Origin: Arachis hypogaea
Lineage: Eukaryota > Streptophyta > Magnoliopsida > Fabales > Fabaceae
Direction: 5' to 3'
DNA length: 64,000 nucleotides
Assembly (NCBI RefSeq): GCF_003086295.3
Contig: NC_092054.1
Coordinates: 35,060,393 to 35,124,392 of the forward strand
Part shown: one piece after another, positions 11,435 to 23,070 of the stretch
How the letters are laid out: every line of letters begins with the position of its first letter
Position numbering within the stretch: the stretch's first letter is position 1
Program-made: the position numbers and the translations under genes
Notes under the pieces: generated by a model
The model's database searches: none
What the model was told of the DNA's origin: nothing
What the model saw: only the letters and a program-made list of their open reading frames with translations

Positions 11435-13024
11435 ATGACGCGTTCACTTCCAGATCCAAGCTTGCCAATATTTGATCCTGAGATTGAAAGAACTATTTCA
11501 CGTATAAGGCAAGCTCGGCGTCGGTTAGTCCTCTCTGAGGGCGGATCTGAAACGTCACTTGAGGAAGAAACAAGCCCCCGTTCTACTGATTCGGTTGATT
11601 TACGCGCAGGTGACATGGCAGCACCTAGGAGAGTTACTATCCAGGAGGCTGGAGCCCCTGACTTTACAATGCAACCGTTTCAAGCGCATCACCTAGCAGT
11701 GGCTACGGATTTTGAATTAAAGACTGCACTGCTCAACTTGATGCCTAAGTTTCATGGATTACCTGCTCAAGAGCCTATCAAGCCCCTTAGGGATTTCCAA
11801 GCAGCCTGTTCTACTGTCAGGAGCGATGGTGCAGATGAAACTTCTATTTTGTTAAAGGCTTTCCCATTCTCTCTTGAGGGAAAGGCAAGAGAATGGTACT
11901 ACACTTAACTAGCAGCAACCGTTTCTGACTGGGATACACTTAGAAGAGAATTTTTGGAAAAATTCTTCCCAGCTGAAGTTATTGATAAACTGAGGAAAGA
12001 CATTTCCATGATTGTCCAGGACGAGTCCGAGACTCTCTACGAATACTGGGAGCGCTTCAACAACCTTTTAGAAGCATGTCCCCACCATATGATTGACAAG
12101 ATAGTGTTGCTCAGCTACGTCACACAGGGCATGAGGCCCCAAGATAAGACCACATTAGAAAGTGCTAGCAATAGTTCTATGAAAAAGTACAAGACCACTG
12201 ATGAGGCATGGCAATTGATCAGCGACTTGGCTAAGTCTACAAGGAATCACAGGCAGAAACAAAGCCGGTCAAAAGCTGTTGCGGAGGTATCTTCTAGCAA
12301 AGAGACTACTGCTCTGACTCAGAGTATATGTGAGATGACCAACTTACTGAAGCAGATGCAGTTGGGTCAACAACAAGCGCAGTAGAGCCAATAGTTAGTT
12401 CTACAGAGAGTGTGCGGGATCTGTGCTGATTATAGCCATTATATTGATGAATGTCCGCAGCTCCAGCAGGAAGACAACACTGTGGCAGCCACTCATAACT
12501 TTTATGACCGCCCCAACCAAGGATACAATCAAGGAGGCAGCTACAACCATGGGTGGCAAGACAATTCCAACCAAGGTTGGAGGGATAATTCCAACCAGAA
12601 TTGGAGAGACAACAATAATAGAGGAGGCAGAGACAATTAAGGAAATCAGAGGTGGAATAATAACAACAACAGGCAGCAGAACCAGAACCATCCTTACAAA
12701 GCACCTCACTTGAGGTAATTCCAAGGACCATAGCACAACCAACAGCAGACCTCTCAGATCACTTATCCCTCTTCATCTTCTAATGATGAGTTACTACAAT
12801 CTATTGATCAAAGACAGCAGGCCATGGAAAACAACCTTACTTCTACTTTAAATGGTCTGAACTCTATCTTGCAAGCTCTTATCTCCCAAATTGGATCACT
12901 AAATAACTCCAACAACCAGCCTTTGAGCTCCAGTGGAATCCCCTCTCAACCATTGCCTAATCCGAAGGGTGGCATCAATGCTATCACCCTAAGGTCCGGA
13001 ACCACACTGCAAGAGAGGAATTAG
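11435..13024 (+). pseudogene. Element A gag
   Basis: The capsid-type structural polyprotein opens at ATG 11435 with MTRSLPDP and FDPEIERTISRIRQA. The central capsid block has LNLMPKFHGL, FPFSLEGKAREWYY, LRREFLEKFFP and ETLYEYWERFNNLLEACP. A CX2CX4HX4C zinc knuckle (CGICADYSHYIDEC) starts near 12416, followed by an Asn/Gly/Trp-rich tract at 12500-12640. In-frame stops lie at 11906, 12383, 12392, 12638, 12716, 12731 and 13022. There is no frameshift: the same frame runs on through pol. The stops are single transitions from Gln, Trp or similar codons, which suggests decay by cytosine deamination. No functional product is expected. Confidence 0.9.
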
Positions 13025-13900
13025 GAGGAGCCGAACCCACTAGAACACGCCTCAGCTGAAGAGGTGGTGGAAGTATAGGATGCTGAAGAGGAAGAGGACA
13101 TACAAGACATGGTTGAAGAAGAAGAAGTTCAACCACAGAAAGAAGCACCAAAGGATGCAGGCGCTGCAGAAAATGTCCTTCCTATTCCATTTCCACAAAT
13201 TGCAAGGAAGCCCAGGAAGCAGATGGAACTTGACCCCAAAATGGTAGAGATATTCAAAAAGGTTGAGGTAAATGTTCCCCTTTTTGATGTTATTCAGCAG
13301 GTACCTAAATATGCAAAGTTTCTAAAAGATTTATGTATACATAAAGACAAAATTAATTAATTAGAAACTATTCCTTTAGGGAGTTCTATATCTGCTTTAA
13401 TGGGAGGTATACCTGAAAAGTGTAGTGATCCAGGTCCATGTATGGTTAATTGTACTATTAGTGGTGTGATATTTTCTGACTGCATGTGTGATCAAGGAGC
13501 ATGTGTTAGTATAATGTCGTTGTCTATATATGATACTTTGAGGCTCCCTCCCTTAAAAAGGTCGACAACTCGTTTTGTGTTAGCAGATAAAAGCATTATT
13601 ACAGTGGTTGGAGTTGCTGAAGATGTATTAATGAGCATTAAGGGACTCACATTTCCCATTGACTTCTATATTCTGGAAATGCCCCCTAATGACTCAGGAA
13701 GGCCATCATCAATTCTGCTTGGAAGACCATTCCTGAAGACTTCAAAATTCAAGCTGGACGCATTTTCTGGAACTTATTCCTTTGAAATAGATGGCAGAAT
13801 AGTGAAATTCAGCTTAAATGGAGCTATGAAGCACCCTCCGGATGACCTCTCTATCTCCCAGTGTGACATCATAGATGAAACCATGGCTGAAGTTTACCAG
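13025..13900 (+). pseudogene. Element A linker and protease
   Basis: Still in the gag frame, with stops at 13076 and 13358. An acidic linker (EEVQPQKEAP) leads to the Athila block RKQMELDPKMVEIFKKVEVN, then the retropepsin-like domain with CDQGACVSIM in the place of the usual C-D-L-G-A-S, and SSILLGRPFLKTSKFKLD. The catalytic Asp is kept but the following Leu is Gln. The protease would cleave the polyprotein in the particle. Confidence 0.85.
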
Positions 13901-15600
13901 GAGGAGTTAGAAGAGAAGTACACAAGACAAGGTCCAAGTGTGGGGATACTCTTGGAAGACAATGAGGGCACTTTGCCATTATCACCAGCCCCAAATAATC
14001 CAGAGCCTAACCATGAGCAGAAATTGGAATTAAAGCCCCTCCCTCCACACCTCAAGTATGCTTACCTTGAGGACAAGCAAAGATTTCCAGTAATTATTGC
14101 AAGGGAACTCACTCCCCAACAAGAAGAACAACTACTCAATGTGCTGAGGAAACACAAGAGAGAAATTGGATGGAGCCTAGCGGATATAGTAGGCATCAGC
14201 CCTCAAGTTTGTGAGCACAGAATATTCCTGGAAGAGAGAGAAAAGCCTGTCCGTCAACCTCAGAGAAGACTGAATCCCACCATCTTAGAAGTTGTCAAGA
14301 AAGAAATGACCAGGCTACTTGAAGCAGATATCATTTACCCCATCTCAGATAGCGAATGGGTCAGTCCAGTACAAGTGGTGCCCAAGAAGTCTGGAATCAC
14401 AATAGTAAGAAATGAGCATGGAAAGCTTTTGACAACTAGAGTACAGAATTCATGGAGAGTTTGCATTGACTATAGGCGTCTTAACCAAGCCACTCGCAAG
14501 GATCATTACCCCTTGCCATTCGTTGATCAGATGCTTGATCGCCTGTCAGGTAAATCCCATTATTGCTTTTTAGATGGTTATACAGGCTATTTTCAAATCC
14601 ATATAGCTCCTGAAGATCAGGAAAAGACTACTTTTACCTGCCCTTTTGGCACTTATGCTTATAAGAGAATGCCCTTTGGCTTGTACAATGCACCAGCTAC
14701 TTTCCAAAGGTACATGATGAGTCTTTTCTCTGACCTTATTGAGGACTGTATGGAGGTTTTTATGGATGATTTTAGCGTTTATGGTAATTCATTTAGCCTT
14801 TGCTTGGATAGTTTATCTAGAGTATTAGATAGCTGTGTCCGTACAAACGTTGTATTGAATTTTGAAAAATGTCACTTTATGGTTAAACAAGGGATTGTAC
14901 TTGGACATGTTGTATCTAATACTGGCATTTCTGTAGATCCAGCAAAGGTGGATGTTATTTCTAGTTTACCTTACCCCTCCTCTGTGAGGGAAGTCCGTTC
15001 GTTCCTTGGCCATGCAGGTTTTTACCGGAGATTCATTAAGGACTTCAGTAAGGTAGCACTACCCTTATCCAGACTACTGCAGAAAGATATTGAGTTCGAG
15101 TTCAGTGAGAATTGCAAACAAGCGTTTGATAAGCTGAAGACTGCCCTGACTCAAGCTCCAATTGTGAGAGGACCTGACTAGAGCCAACCATTTGAAATTA
15201 TGTGTGATGCTTCCAACCATGCAGTAGGAGCAGCGCTGGCTCAACGTGAAGGTAAGGATCCTTTTGTAATTACTTATGCGTCTAAGACTTTAGACACAGC
15301 TCAGTCTAATTACACTACTACTGAGAAAGAGCTTCTTGCTATTGTTTTTGCTCTTGATAAATTCTGAGCCTATTTACTTGGTACTAAAGTAGTAATGTAC
15401 TCAGACCATGCAGCTCTAAAGTATTTATTAGCTAAAACGGAGTCCAAACCAAGGCTTATACGTTGGATACTGCTCCTACAAGAATTTGATTTAGAAATTA
15501 AGAATAGGAGTGGTAACCAGAATCTAGTGGCAGGCCACTTGAGTCGCCTTGAGCACATTAAAGATACCGCCACTCCTATAAATGATAATTTCCCGTTTGA
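13901..15600 (+). pseudogene. Element A reverse transcriptase and RNase H
   Basis: RT motifs in order: RRLNPTILEVVKKE, LLEADIIYPISDSEWVSPV, WRVCIDYRRLNQATRKDHYP, CFLDGYTGYFQIHI, the catalytic FMDDFSVYG near 14757, LGHVVSNTGISVD, and SFLGHAGFYRRFIKDFSK. The open stretch 13400-15181 is 593 residues. RNase H follows with CDASNHAVGAALAQ, TTTEKELLAIVFAL and [11 protein letters not shown], interrupted by stops at 15179 and 15365. The frame is unchanged from gag. The domain order PR-RT-RH-IN is that of Ty3 elements, and the motifs are closest to Athila. Confidence 0.93.
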
Positions 15601-16933
15601 TGACTTACAAGCAGTATCTGAAGTAATCCCTTGGTACGCACCTGTAGCTAATTATCTAGTTAGCCGCACCTTTCCTCCAAACCTTACTAAGCATCAAAGA
15701 GACAAGCTGAAAAGCGAGTCCAAATATTATATATGGGATGACCCATATTTATGGAAATGTGGCACCAACCAGGTAATTAGGCGATGTGTGTCTCAATCAG
15801 AATTCTAGTCCATTTTAGAGGCCTGCCACTCATCTGAGAGTGGAGGACATTTTGGCCCTCAAAGAACAGCTAGAAAAATTTTAGACTGTGGATTCTGGTG
15901 GCCTACCCTTTTTAAAGACGCTGTTGAATTTTGTAAATCTTGTTCCCCATGCCAAAGGTTTGGTAATATATCCAAGAGGGATGAGATGCCTCAACAGACT
16001 ATGCTTTTCTGTGAAGTTTTTGATGTTTGGGGCATTGACTTCATGGGTCCATTTCTAAATTCTAATGGTTATTTTTATATACTGTTAGCTATAGTTTACG
16101 TTTCTAAATAGGTGGAAGCAATTCCTACCCGCACTGATGATTCTAACACTGTTGTTTTCTTTGTGAGAAACCACATTATTTATCGCTTTGGATCACCACG
16201 AGCAATCGTGAGCGATCAAGGCACCCATTTCTGTAACAAGAGACTAACAGGATTAATGAAGAAGCATGGGATAGTTCATAAAGTGGCAACAGCCTACCAT
16301 CCCCAGACTAATGGGCAAGTTGAGGTGTCTAACAGAGAGATAAAGAGTATATTGCAGAAGATAGTCAAACCTAATAGAAGAGACTGGAGCACCAGGCTAC
16401 AAGATGCACTCTGGGCATACAGAACTGCATACAAGACACCCATTGGGATGAGTCCCTTCCACTTAGTTTATGGAAAGGCCTGTCACCTCCCAGTAGAGGT
16501 AGAGCACAAAGCCTTTTGGGCAGTAAAGGAGTGCAATATGGAATTTGAGAAGGCTGGAACTGAGAGAAAATTGCAACTGCAAGAATTAGAGAGCCTACGC
16601 CTAGAAGCTTATGAGAACTCAAGACTGTACAAGGAAAAGATGAAGGCTGTGCATGATAAGCACATCAAGAGGAGAGAGTTCCAACCTAGGGACTTCATCC
16701 TCCTTTACAACTCTAGACTGAGACTCAAGCCAGGCAAGTTAAGATCAAGATGGGAAGGTCCATATAGAGTGGAGAAGGTTGATCCATACGGAGTTTTCCA
16801 CCTGAGTCATCCTTCAAGCTCTGAATTCATCAAAGTTAATGGACATCGCCTGAAGCTATATCATGGTGCGAAGGCAAAACCCAGGGAGCTAGAGATCTTC
16901 CTCTTGGAGGATCCACCCACAGCAGAAGACTGA
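15601..16933 (+). pseudogene. Element A integrase
   Basis: An HHCC zinc domain (H residues around 15828-15856, CKSCSPC near 15932), DDE residues in GIDFMGPF (about 16031), IVSDQGTHF (about 16207) and [10 protein letters not shown] (about 16319), and a GPY/F module ([20 protein letters not shown]). Stops at 15806 and 16109 break it. From 16112 to the natural stop at 16931-16933 it is open. There is no chromodomain, as expected for Athila. Confidence 0.93.
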
Positions 16934-16976
16934 GCTAGTGGAGTGTCCAACTTAAGGATGTTAAAGCAAAGTGCTG

Positions 16977-16994
16977 GGTGGGAGACAACCCACC
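16977..16994 (+). promoter_or_regulatory. post-pol hairpin and putative splice donor of A
   Basis: GGTGGG-AGACAA-CCCACC is a perfect 6-bp stem, followed by ATGGTATG, which could act as a splice donor. The same arrangement follows the last ORF in K (49062-49079), E2 (35472-35489) and E1 (43371-43388). The function is inferred. Confidence 0.55.
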
Positions 16995-17018
16995 ATGGTA
17001 TGATCGTTCTTTTCTTTA

Positions 17019-18448
17019 AGATTAGGATTCAGCAAGCACAAGCACAGGATTCAGAAATGATGACGATGCTGAGACGGATGAAAGTAGAGGAACCAGAAGC
17101 TGTAAGACTAGATCGTAGCAGTCTCTGGAGATACAAGAATAGAATTTGTGTGCCTAGCTCTGGAGATTTGCGGCAAAGGATTCTTGCAGAAGCCCATCAA
17201 AGTAGATTCTCTATGCATCCTGGAGTAACAAAGATGTATCAAAATTTGAAACAAATGTTCTGGTGGCCGGGCTTGAAGAAAGAGGTAGCTGATTATGTCT
17301 CAAAATGTTTAACCTGCCAGAAGGTGAAGGTGGAACACCAGAAACCGTCAGGAACCCTGCAACCCTTAGAAATACCACAATGGAAATGGGAGCAGATCAC
17401 TATGGATTTTGTCACGGGATTGCCAAGGACCTCAACTGGACACAATGCCATTTGGGTAATTGTGGACAGGTTGACAAAATCAGCGCACTTCCTTCCGATT
17501 CGAGTTGATTATACATTAGAAAGGCTAGCACGGATATATATTCAAGAAATCTTACGATTACACGAAATACCTTCGTCAATTATTTCAGATCGAGATCCGA
17601 GGTTTACTTCCAGATTCTGGGGAGCTTTCCAGAGAGCGTTGGGAACAGAATTGCATATGAGTACAGCATACCATCCTCAAACAGACGGACAATCAGAGCG
17701 GACAATCCAAACATTGGAAGACATGCTAAGATCTTGTGTGATGGATAACCAAGGCAGTTGGGATAGATATATGCCATTGGTCGAGTTCGTCTACAACAAC
17801 AGTTACCAAAAAAGTATCGGGATGGCACCATATGAAGCTCTCTACGGAAGAAGATGTCAGACACCATTGTGTTGGAATGACGACGGAGAAGCCAGTGTCT
17901 TAGGTCCAGACTTAGTGCAAGAAACTACTGAGAAGATAAAGGGGATTCGCCAGAAGATCCAGACAGCACAGAGCCGTCAAAAGAGCTATGCCGATAATAG
18001 ACGTAGACCCTTAGAGTTTAGTGAGGGAGACCATGTCTTTCTTAAAGTAACCCCGACTACTGGAATAGGTAGAGCCCTTAAGACTAAAAAGCTTAACCCT
18101 CGATACATAGGACTTTTCCAAATACTTAAAAGAGTCGGACTAGTAGCTTATCAAGTAGCCCTTCCTCCATATCTGTCAAACCTTCATGATGTTTTTCATG
18201 TCTCGCAACTTAAGAAATATATTCCCAACGAGAGTCACATTTTACAACCAGAGACAGTACAGTTACGAAACAATTTGACATATCAAGCATCACCAGTTCA
18301 GATCGTAGAAAGAGGTGATAAGCAGCTAAGAGGCAAAACTGTTCGCTTAGTCAAAGTAGCTTGGGGACAAAGAGGAGAAGAAGAGCACACTTGGGAACTG
18401 GAAGATAAGATGAAAGCCAATTACCCGCATTTATTCTCAGGTAACTGA
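17019..18448 (+). CDS. Chromovirus 2 integrase with chromodomain (partial pol)
   Basis: Open to its natural stop with no break. It holds the zinc domain (H-X-H in HQSRFSMHPGV, then CLTCQKVK), the catalytic D in TMDFVTGLP, D in IISDRDPRFTSRFWG, E in DGQSERTIQTLEDMLR, the module NPRYIGLFQILKRVGLVAY, and a C-terminal chromodomain-like stretch (SPVQIVERGDKQLRGK, then VKVAWGQRGEEEHTWE). Chromodomains of this group are thought to steer insertion to marked chromatin. The frame extends upstream across the junction to 16943 in Athila-derived DNA, so the N-terminus given is the sequence junction, not a start codon. It is the best preserved coding segment in the window, which suggests this was one of the latest arrivals. 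Confidence 0.9.
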
Positions 18449-18471
18449 AATTTTGAGGGCAAAATTTTCTG

Positions 18472-18485
18472 TTAGGAGGGTAGAA
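18472..18485 (+). promoter_or_regulatory. Chromovirus 2 polypurine tract
   Basis: TTAGGAGGGTAGAA lies directly before the LTR start TGTAACAACCCC, the usual arrangement in this clade. Confidence 0.75.
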
Positions 18486-20519
18486 TGTAACAACCCCGAT
18501 TTTTGAGTACGCGAGATCTTTTCTGAAAGTACGAATTTCTCCGGAAGATCAGTAAGGGGAAAACCTTTGATATATCATCAAGAATCTCAATCCTCATTGT
18601 CATTATGTCATCTTTAAGTTAGAACCTTTCCCGAGGCAAGCTCGATGATGCAGTCGCGAAGAACCTAGTTTTTGAACCATATCGGTTAGGAGTTTTAATT
18701 CGGTTTTTCGTAAATAGTCTCAGTTTGACAAACCGGACTTGATTTATGAGAGAAGAGAGATAATATGATGATATTATCATTATATTAGTATTAGAAGCTT
18801 CTTGAATAATATTATAAGGTTACCTGGTCAGTTTTAGTTAAAAATAGAAAACCGATTTAACCGGGTTCACAATTTACTGGTGCAGCTTAGCACCAGCACT
18901 CTCTGATGACTTTAGCAATGCTAAGGCCTCATTATACATGTTTTATTCTCATAATAAATATGTTACTAGTGTCATTTATGCTAGTAGCTCAGAAAATAAT
19001 TTTTAGAGATGTTTTCACAAGTGTTCCGATACACCTAGTTTTAGTAGTTATACATCTGAGATATTTTAATATTATTTTAATCCACCTCCAAGCCAACCAA
19101 TCACAACTCACCCTACACCCCCAAAACCCCCAAGGCTGGCTCATTTTCACTTTGTGCCCGAAAATAGGTAGAGAGAAAAAGAGAGAAAAGTTCTTAGTTC
19201 CAAATCTTCAAAGCTTGATTTCTGCTGAACTAAAACTCAAATCAAAATTCCAATCCGACCAAAATGATCCTCTCTTCTTTCTCTACATGATTATATGACT
19301 TATCAAGGCTGGGATCAAGGTGAGTTGGCTGCACCATCTCTCTTTTGATTCAGTTTCAAGGAAACATGCTTAAATATGTGTTTTCTTGATGTGATTTAGG
19401 AGGAAAAAGTGCTTAAGGACCACCTGAAAATCTAACTGAATTAGGGGCAGAAAAATCAGGTAGGGTGCCACGAAATTAATCTTGATTATTTGTGTTTGAG
19501 ATTTGTGAATGTTGTATAATTTGGCTGTGCTAAAAATTGGTTGCATATATGATTGATTCTTGGTGAAAATTTGGTGAAATTTTGATGAAATTTGATGAAA
19601 TTCAAGCTTTAAAGTTCATGTTCTTGGGCATCTGGAAAAACGAAACCCTAAGCTTAAATTGAGGTTCAATTTGTGTTGAAATCATGTAGAAAAGATGGGA
19701 TTTTAGTGGCTGCTAATTTATTATGAATTATAGTAAAAATCGGCTGCTGAAAAGACTGAAAAACGGGTAAAAACAGAGAAAGAATCTGAAGAATTTATGA
19801 AGAACATGAAGAACACTTTGAGTGTGGTGAAGAAAAATGAAGAACACCTTTTTGATTCATAAAAGGGCAAGGAAGTAATTATTTTGGTGTTTGAGGGGTT
19901 ATTTGGTAATTTCTGAAAGTTAGGGTGGTAAAAGTAGAAATATTAAAAGTTACGGGTGGTAAAAAGTGAATTTTAAAGGTTAAAGGTTAAACTAAAGTTA
20001 ATTTTCGAAAATATATTAATAAAATAATAAATAATAATAAAATATTAAATAATAATATTTAATTAAAAATAATATTTTAATAAAAATAATAAAATAATGC
20101 GAAAAAGGCAGTTTTCTGTAAAAGCTTTAGAAAGACAACTTTAAGTGCAGAATCTCATAATTACCTTCATAAAACACTTAGGGAGTGGTAAGAACATATT
20201 GGTGAGGCAAAGATAAATAAAAGATAAAAGTTTAAGAAAAGATAAAAATCGAAGAAAAAGTCTGTAAGATTTTAATGACAGAAAAACAGACAGAGACTAG
20301 CAAACAAACTAGGGCAACATAGTTAGTCTTTGAGTTACGACTAGGGTTAGGTATTATATGAAAAGTTAAATTATTTCAGTATAGACTTAATGAACCTATA
20401 CTTGGGACATGCTAACTATTCATACCGAAATTTACATAAGCTTTAAATACACAGATTAAACAGAGAAATCAGAGCAGGGTAAAGAGACTAAGAGCAGAAG
20501 GCTTATTGAAAGGTTAATT

Positions 20520-20611
20520 GTTGCTTGAGGCAACCCAAGAGATATTGTTTGCTTATTCGTTGCTGAATGCAACCTAAGAGATAATATTTATTATCTGTTG
20601 CTTTAAGCAAC
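20520..20611. repeat. GTTGC hairpin array in chromovirus 2 LTR
   Basis: Three copies of GTTGC-N5-GCAAC (20520-20534, 20559-20573, 20597-20611), each followed by CC(C/T)AAGAG, at a 38-39 bp spacing. Confidence 0.85.
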
Positions 20612-21128
20612 CCAAGAGTTTCTGTAGGGAAACTTGGATACCTACAACAATTTTCCGTTCCCAAGAGTATATTTCCTGCGAGTAGAAAGCAGAGGCTGTC
20701 TCAATAGAGCTGCTAATAATTATATGCGCATTTATTTGAACGGAAGATCGTATTCGGGAAATCGTGAACTCGTGACCGGATAAATGTCGGGAATGCAGGT
20801 GCTAACCGACACATGAGCTCATGGCCTGTACTAGGGCTAGACATGCATCATTCTTGTCTGCGCATCATTCTCTGTTGCTTTCCTTCTTGTGAGTGAACTA
20901 TTTCTTTATGTTTGTCTGCTTGAGTGTTTGTCTGTGCTTTATTTCCTTCTGTTCTTCTGTTTGTGTTCTGTTTCTGTTTTTCTATCTATTTTAACTACTG
21001 TTTACTACTTTATTGTATTCTAATATCTATCTGCTAATCGGAATCAAATAAATGAACGTAACTAATAACCCCGACCCTACTAAGAACTCCCCAGTTCTTA
21101 CCCCTTCTCTCCCTTCCTCCCCCCTCAG

Positions 21129-21647
21129 ATGGAGACGGGCGTGATCTTCTGTGAGTTCGAGGACCCTTACGTCTACGAGGATCCGGTACATCACAGTTAC
21201 TTCATTATGGGTTTGGAGCCTCGTATTAGACGATATGCATTACCTAATCGAGCTTTTCAACATCCTCTGTCTAGCCCGCATTTTAACCCCGATGCTCCTT
21301 ATGACTTTCCCTTATCCTGGTTACATCCTGACGCACCTGGACATCCTTTTCCTGATAATCCCGGGCACCCTATACCAGCTCAACCTTTGAATGAGGCGGT
21401 ACCTGAGCCTATCATTCCTGATGAGCCTGAGTTAGCTGATGACTACGTACCTGTGATACCACCAGAGTGGGATTTTCCCCCTGAGCCGATCCCCGGCTTT
21501 CTACAGCCTGATGAGCCGGCACTACCAGACGGTAGGGTAGCTCCTATATACGCGAACGGACCTATGCTCGCGAATGGTTTTGTACATAGTGATAGCAGTG
21601 TTTCTGGTGGATCTGAGGACATAGTTGCAGCTATGGACGATGAGTAG
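21129..21647 (+). CDS. proline/aspartate-rich ORF inside the chromovirus 2 LTR
   Basis: 172 codons from METGVIFCEFEDPYVYEDP to the acidic SSVSGGSEDIVAAMDDE. Repeated short blocks such as HPDAPGHPF, NPGHPIPA and PDEPELADD resemble a low-complexity acidic spacer. After the TAG at 21645 the same frame stays acidic to about 21728 with further stops. I recognise no domain. It lies near the 3' end of the LTR, downstream of where transcription should start, so it could be translated early on an element transcript or be non-functional. Family and role are unknown. Confidence 0.45.
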   Translation: METGVIFCEFEDPYVYEDPVHHSYFIMGLEPRIRRYALPNRAFQHPLSSPHFNPDAPYDFPLSWLHPDAPGHPFPDNPGHPIPAQPLNEAVPEPIIPDEPELADDYVPVIPPEWDFPPEPIPGFLQPDEPALPDGRVAPIYANGPMLANGFVHSDSSVSGGSEDIVAAMDDE

Positions 21648-22236
21648 GAGGAGGATCCTGAGATAGAGATAGAGTAGGATGAGGAGATGGACGAGCCTCA
21701 CGGCGATTCTCCGAACGGCCACGTGTAGATATAGCTTGACTGCGAAAGGAGCATTCTTTTGATGACACTCTAGTCTGACATTATCTGTTAGTTAGTCTCT
21801 CACTTGTGTTAGTACACCCAAGAGCTAGGAGCTATATAGTGGTTAGGCTAGCCTGGGTGCCAGTTTAGTGGCTTTTTGTATGGGCCAGGCCCTGGGAGTG
21901 TCGTGTATATATTAGCTACGTAGGATGACGAGGATGTAAACTGACTTGATCTTGTGTAAACGCTGCATGTTTTGTTATAGTGTACATGATGTATATTATC
22001 AGTTGTGTTTCTATGTTTCTTTATGCCGCTTTTCTATTACTCTCAATATATGCTTGTTTATTTTACCTTGTTATCCGCAACGATACGATATAAAAAAAAA
22101 AGTTACCCGTAAAATTGGCATCGCTCTAATAAGGAACAGGCTCATATAGTAAATAATAGTTAATAATTAAGAGGGATAAGTTAGTAACACTTAGCTTCTT
22201 GTATGACCATGGCATACTGGGAGTTGGGTCGTTACA

Positions 22237-23070
22237 AGTTGCTTGCGCCGCACAGCTTAACCTCATCTGCCAAAATATCTTATCTTTCTCTTTCCCAAAT
22301 CCTATTTTTTCTTTTCCCTCCTTATTTCTTCCTTCTTCCTTCTTCCTTCTTCCTTCTTTCTCACTCTCTACCTTTTTTCTCTCTCACCACCATTATCAAG
22401 GTTTTTCTTTTCTTCCTCCTTCCTTACTTTTCTATTCTTCTTCTTTTTATGTTATCTTTTTCTTTTCTTTTTCCTTGCATTATCCATGTTTTCTTTTTCT
22501 TTATTTTTCATTTAATTAGTGTTGGAAATTTTTTGGGTCACTATTCTTTCCTATGATTTGCTTGTGTATTATTCAGGAATTGTTTGACAATTATATATTA
22601 CTTTTTAAAAGGGTTGCTTGCATGTTCAATTTAATACTTTCAATAACTTATTTACCATGCATGCTATGTGTTTGTGAAAACGCCCGTATGGCATTGTGCA
22701 CTATTTTTAGATTTCTTTTATTCTACTACTCTAAATGCTTGCTTTTCACAAACCCCTTTTTATATTTTATTAATTTAATATAATTGTTGTTACAAACAGA
22801 TTATTAGTTTGAAAGGCTTGGTAATCTCACTGGGACATTAAATGCTTGATCTATGCTACTCATGCCTTTGCCTGCATGCCAATAAACACCTTGCATTTAA
22901 TTGTTGTCATATGCACTTGCTATATTTCCATTTATGATTTTTCACATGTAGTCATGACCATGTGTTAACTTCTTTCACCTTTTAATGTGCATTGATTACC
23001 ACCTTATTCGTTCTCTTCCTTGCTCTATACCTTGACATTTTAACATACTTTCTCTTTTCTTTCTTTTAGG
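22237..23070 (+). other. Element A intron-like region before the env-position ORF
   Basis: A long pyrimidine-rich stretch (22260-22500, including TTCCTTCTTCC repeats) is followed by AT-rich DNA and then TTTTCTTTCTTTTAG (ending about 23069), a good splice-acceptor consensus, immediately before ATGGCC at 23071. This supports expression of the third ORF from a spliced RNA. Open frames in the C/T tract are low complexity and rejected. Confidence 0.6.

Larger units (their letters stand above)
17019..22236 (+). mobile_element. Chromovirus 2 (Tekay/Del type), 5'-truncated
   Basis: The 3' part of a chromovirus: end of pol, purine tract and one LTR. The left boundary at about 17019 joins Athila post-pol DNA directly to sequence just upstream of the integrase zinc domain. 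No 5' LTR, gag, protease or RT is present. Because elements of this class insert full length, a later deletion that removed its 5' part and some of A is the likely cause, and no target duplication can be tested. Confidence 0.88.
18486..22236 (+). repeat. Chromovirus 2 3' LTR
   Basis: About 3.75 kb, from TGTAACAACCCC to GGGTCGTTACA (matching TGTAAC...GTTACA ends). The left half is AT-rich, with an ATAATAATAAAAT tract near 20020-20100. A hairpin array lies at 20520-20611 and a proline-rich ORF at 21129-21647. Only one LTR is present, so the boundaries rest on the terminal inverted bases, the purine tract and the change back to Athila-like sequence. Confidence 0.78.

Noticed and set aside
12306..12742. 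Minus-strand frames opposite A's gag zinc-knuckle region
   Set aside because: They are antisense shadows of the Asn/Gly-rich gag segment, which itself has gag motifs on the plus strand.
11906..16111. Programmed stop readthrough as an explanation for A's in-frame stops
   Set aside because: Thirteen stops scattered within domains, in codons one transition from Gln, Trp or Arg, fit mutation better than recoding.
22199..22556. Hydrophobic Phe/Leu/Ser-rich frames resembling a membrane protein
   Set aside because: They are low-complexity translations of the C/T-rich intron-like tract. The same applies to 59844-60137 and 33460-33675.
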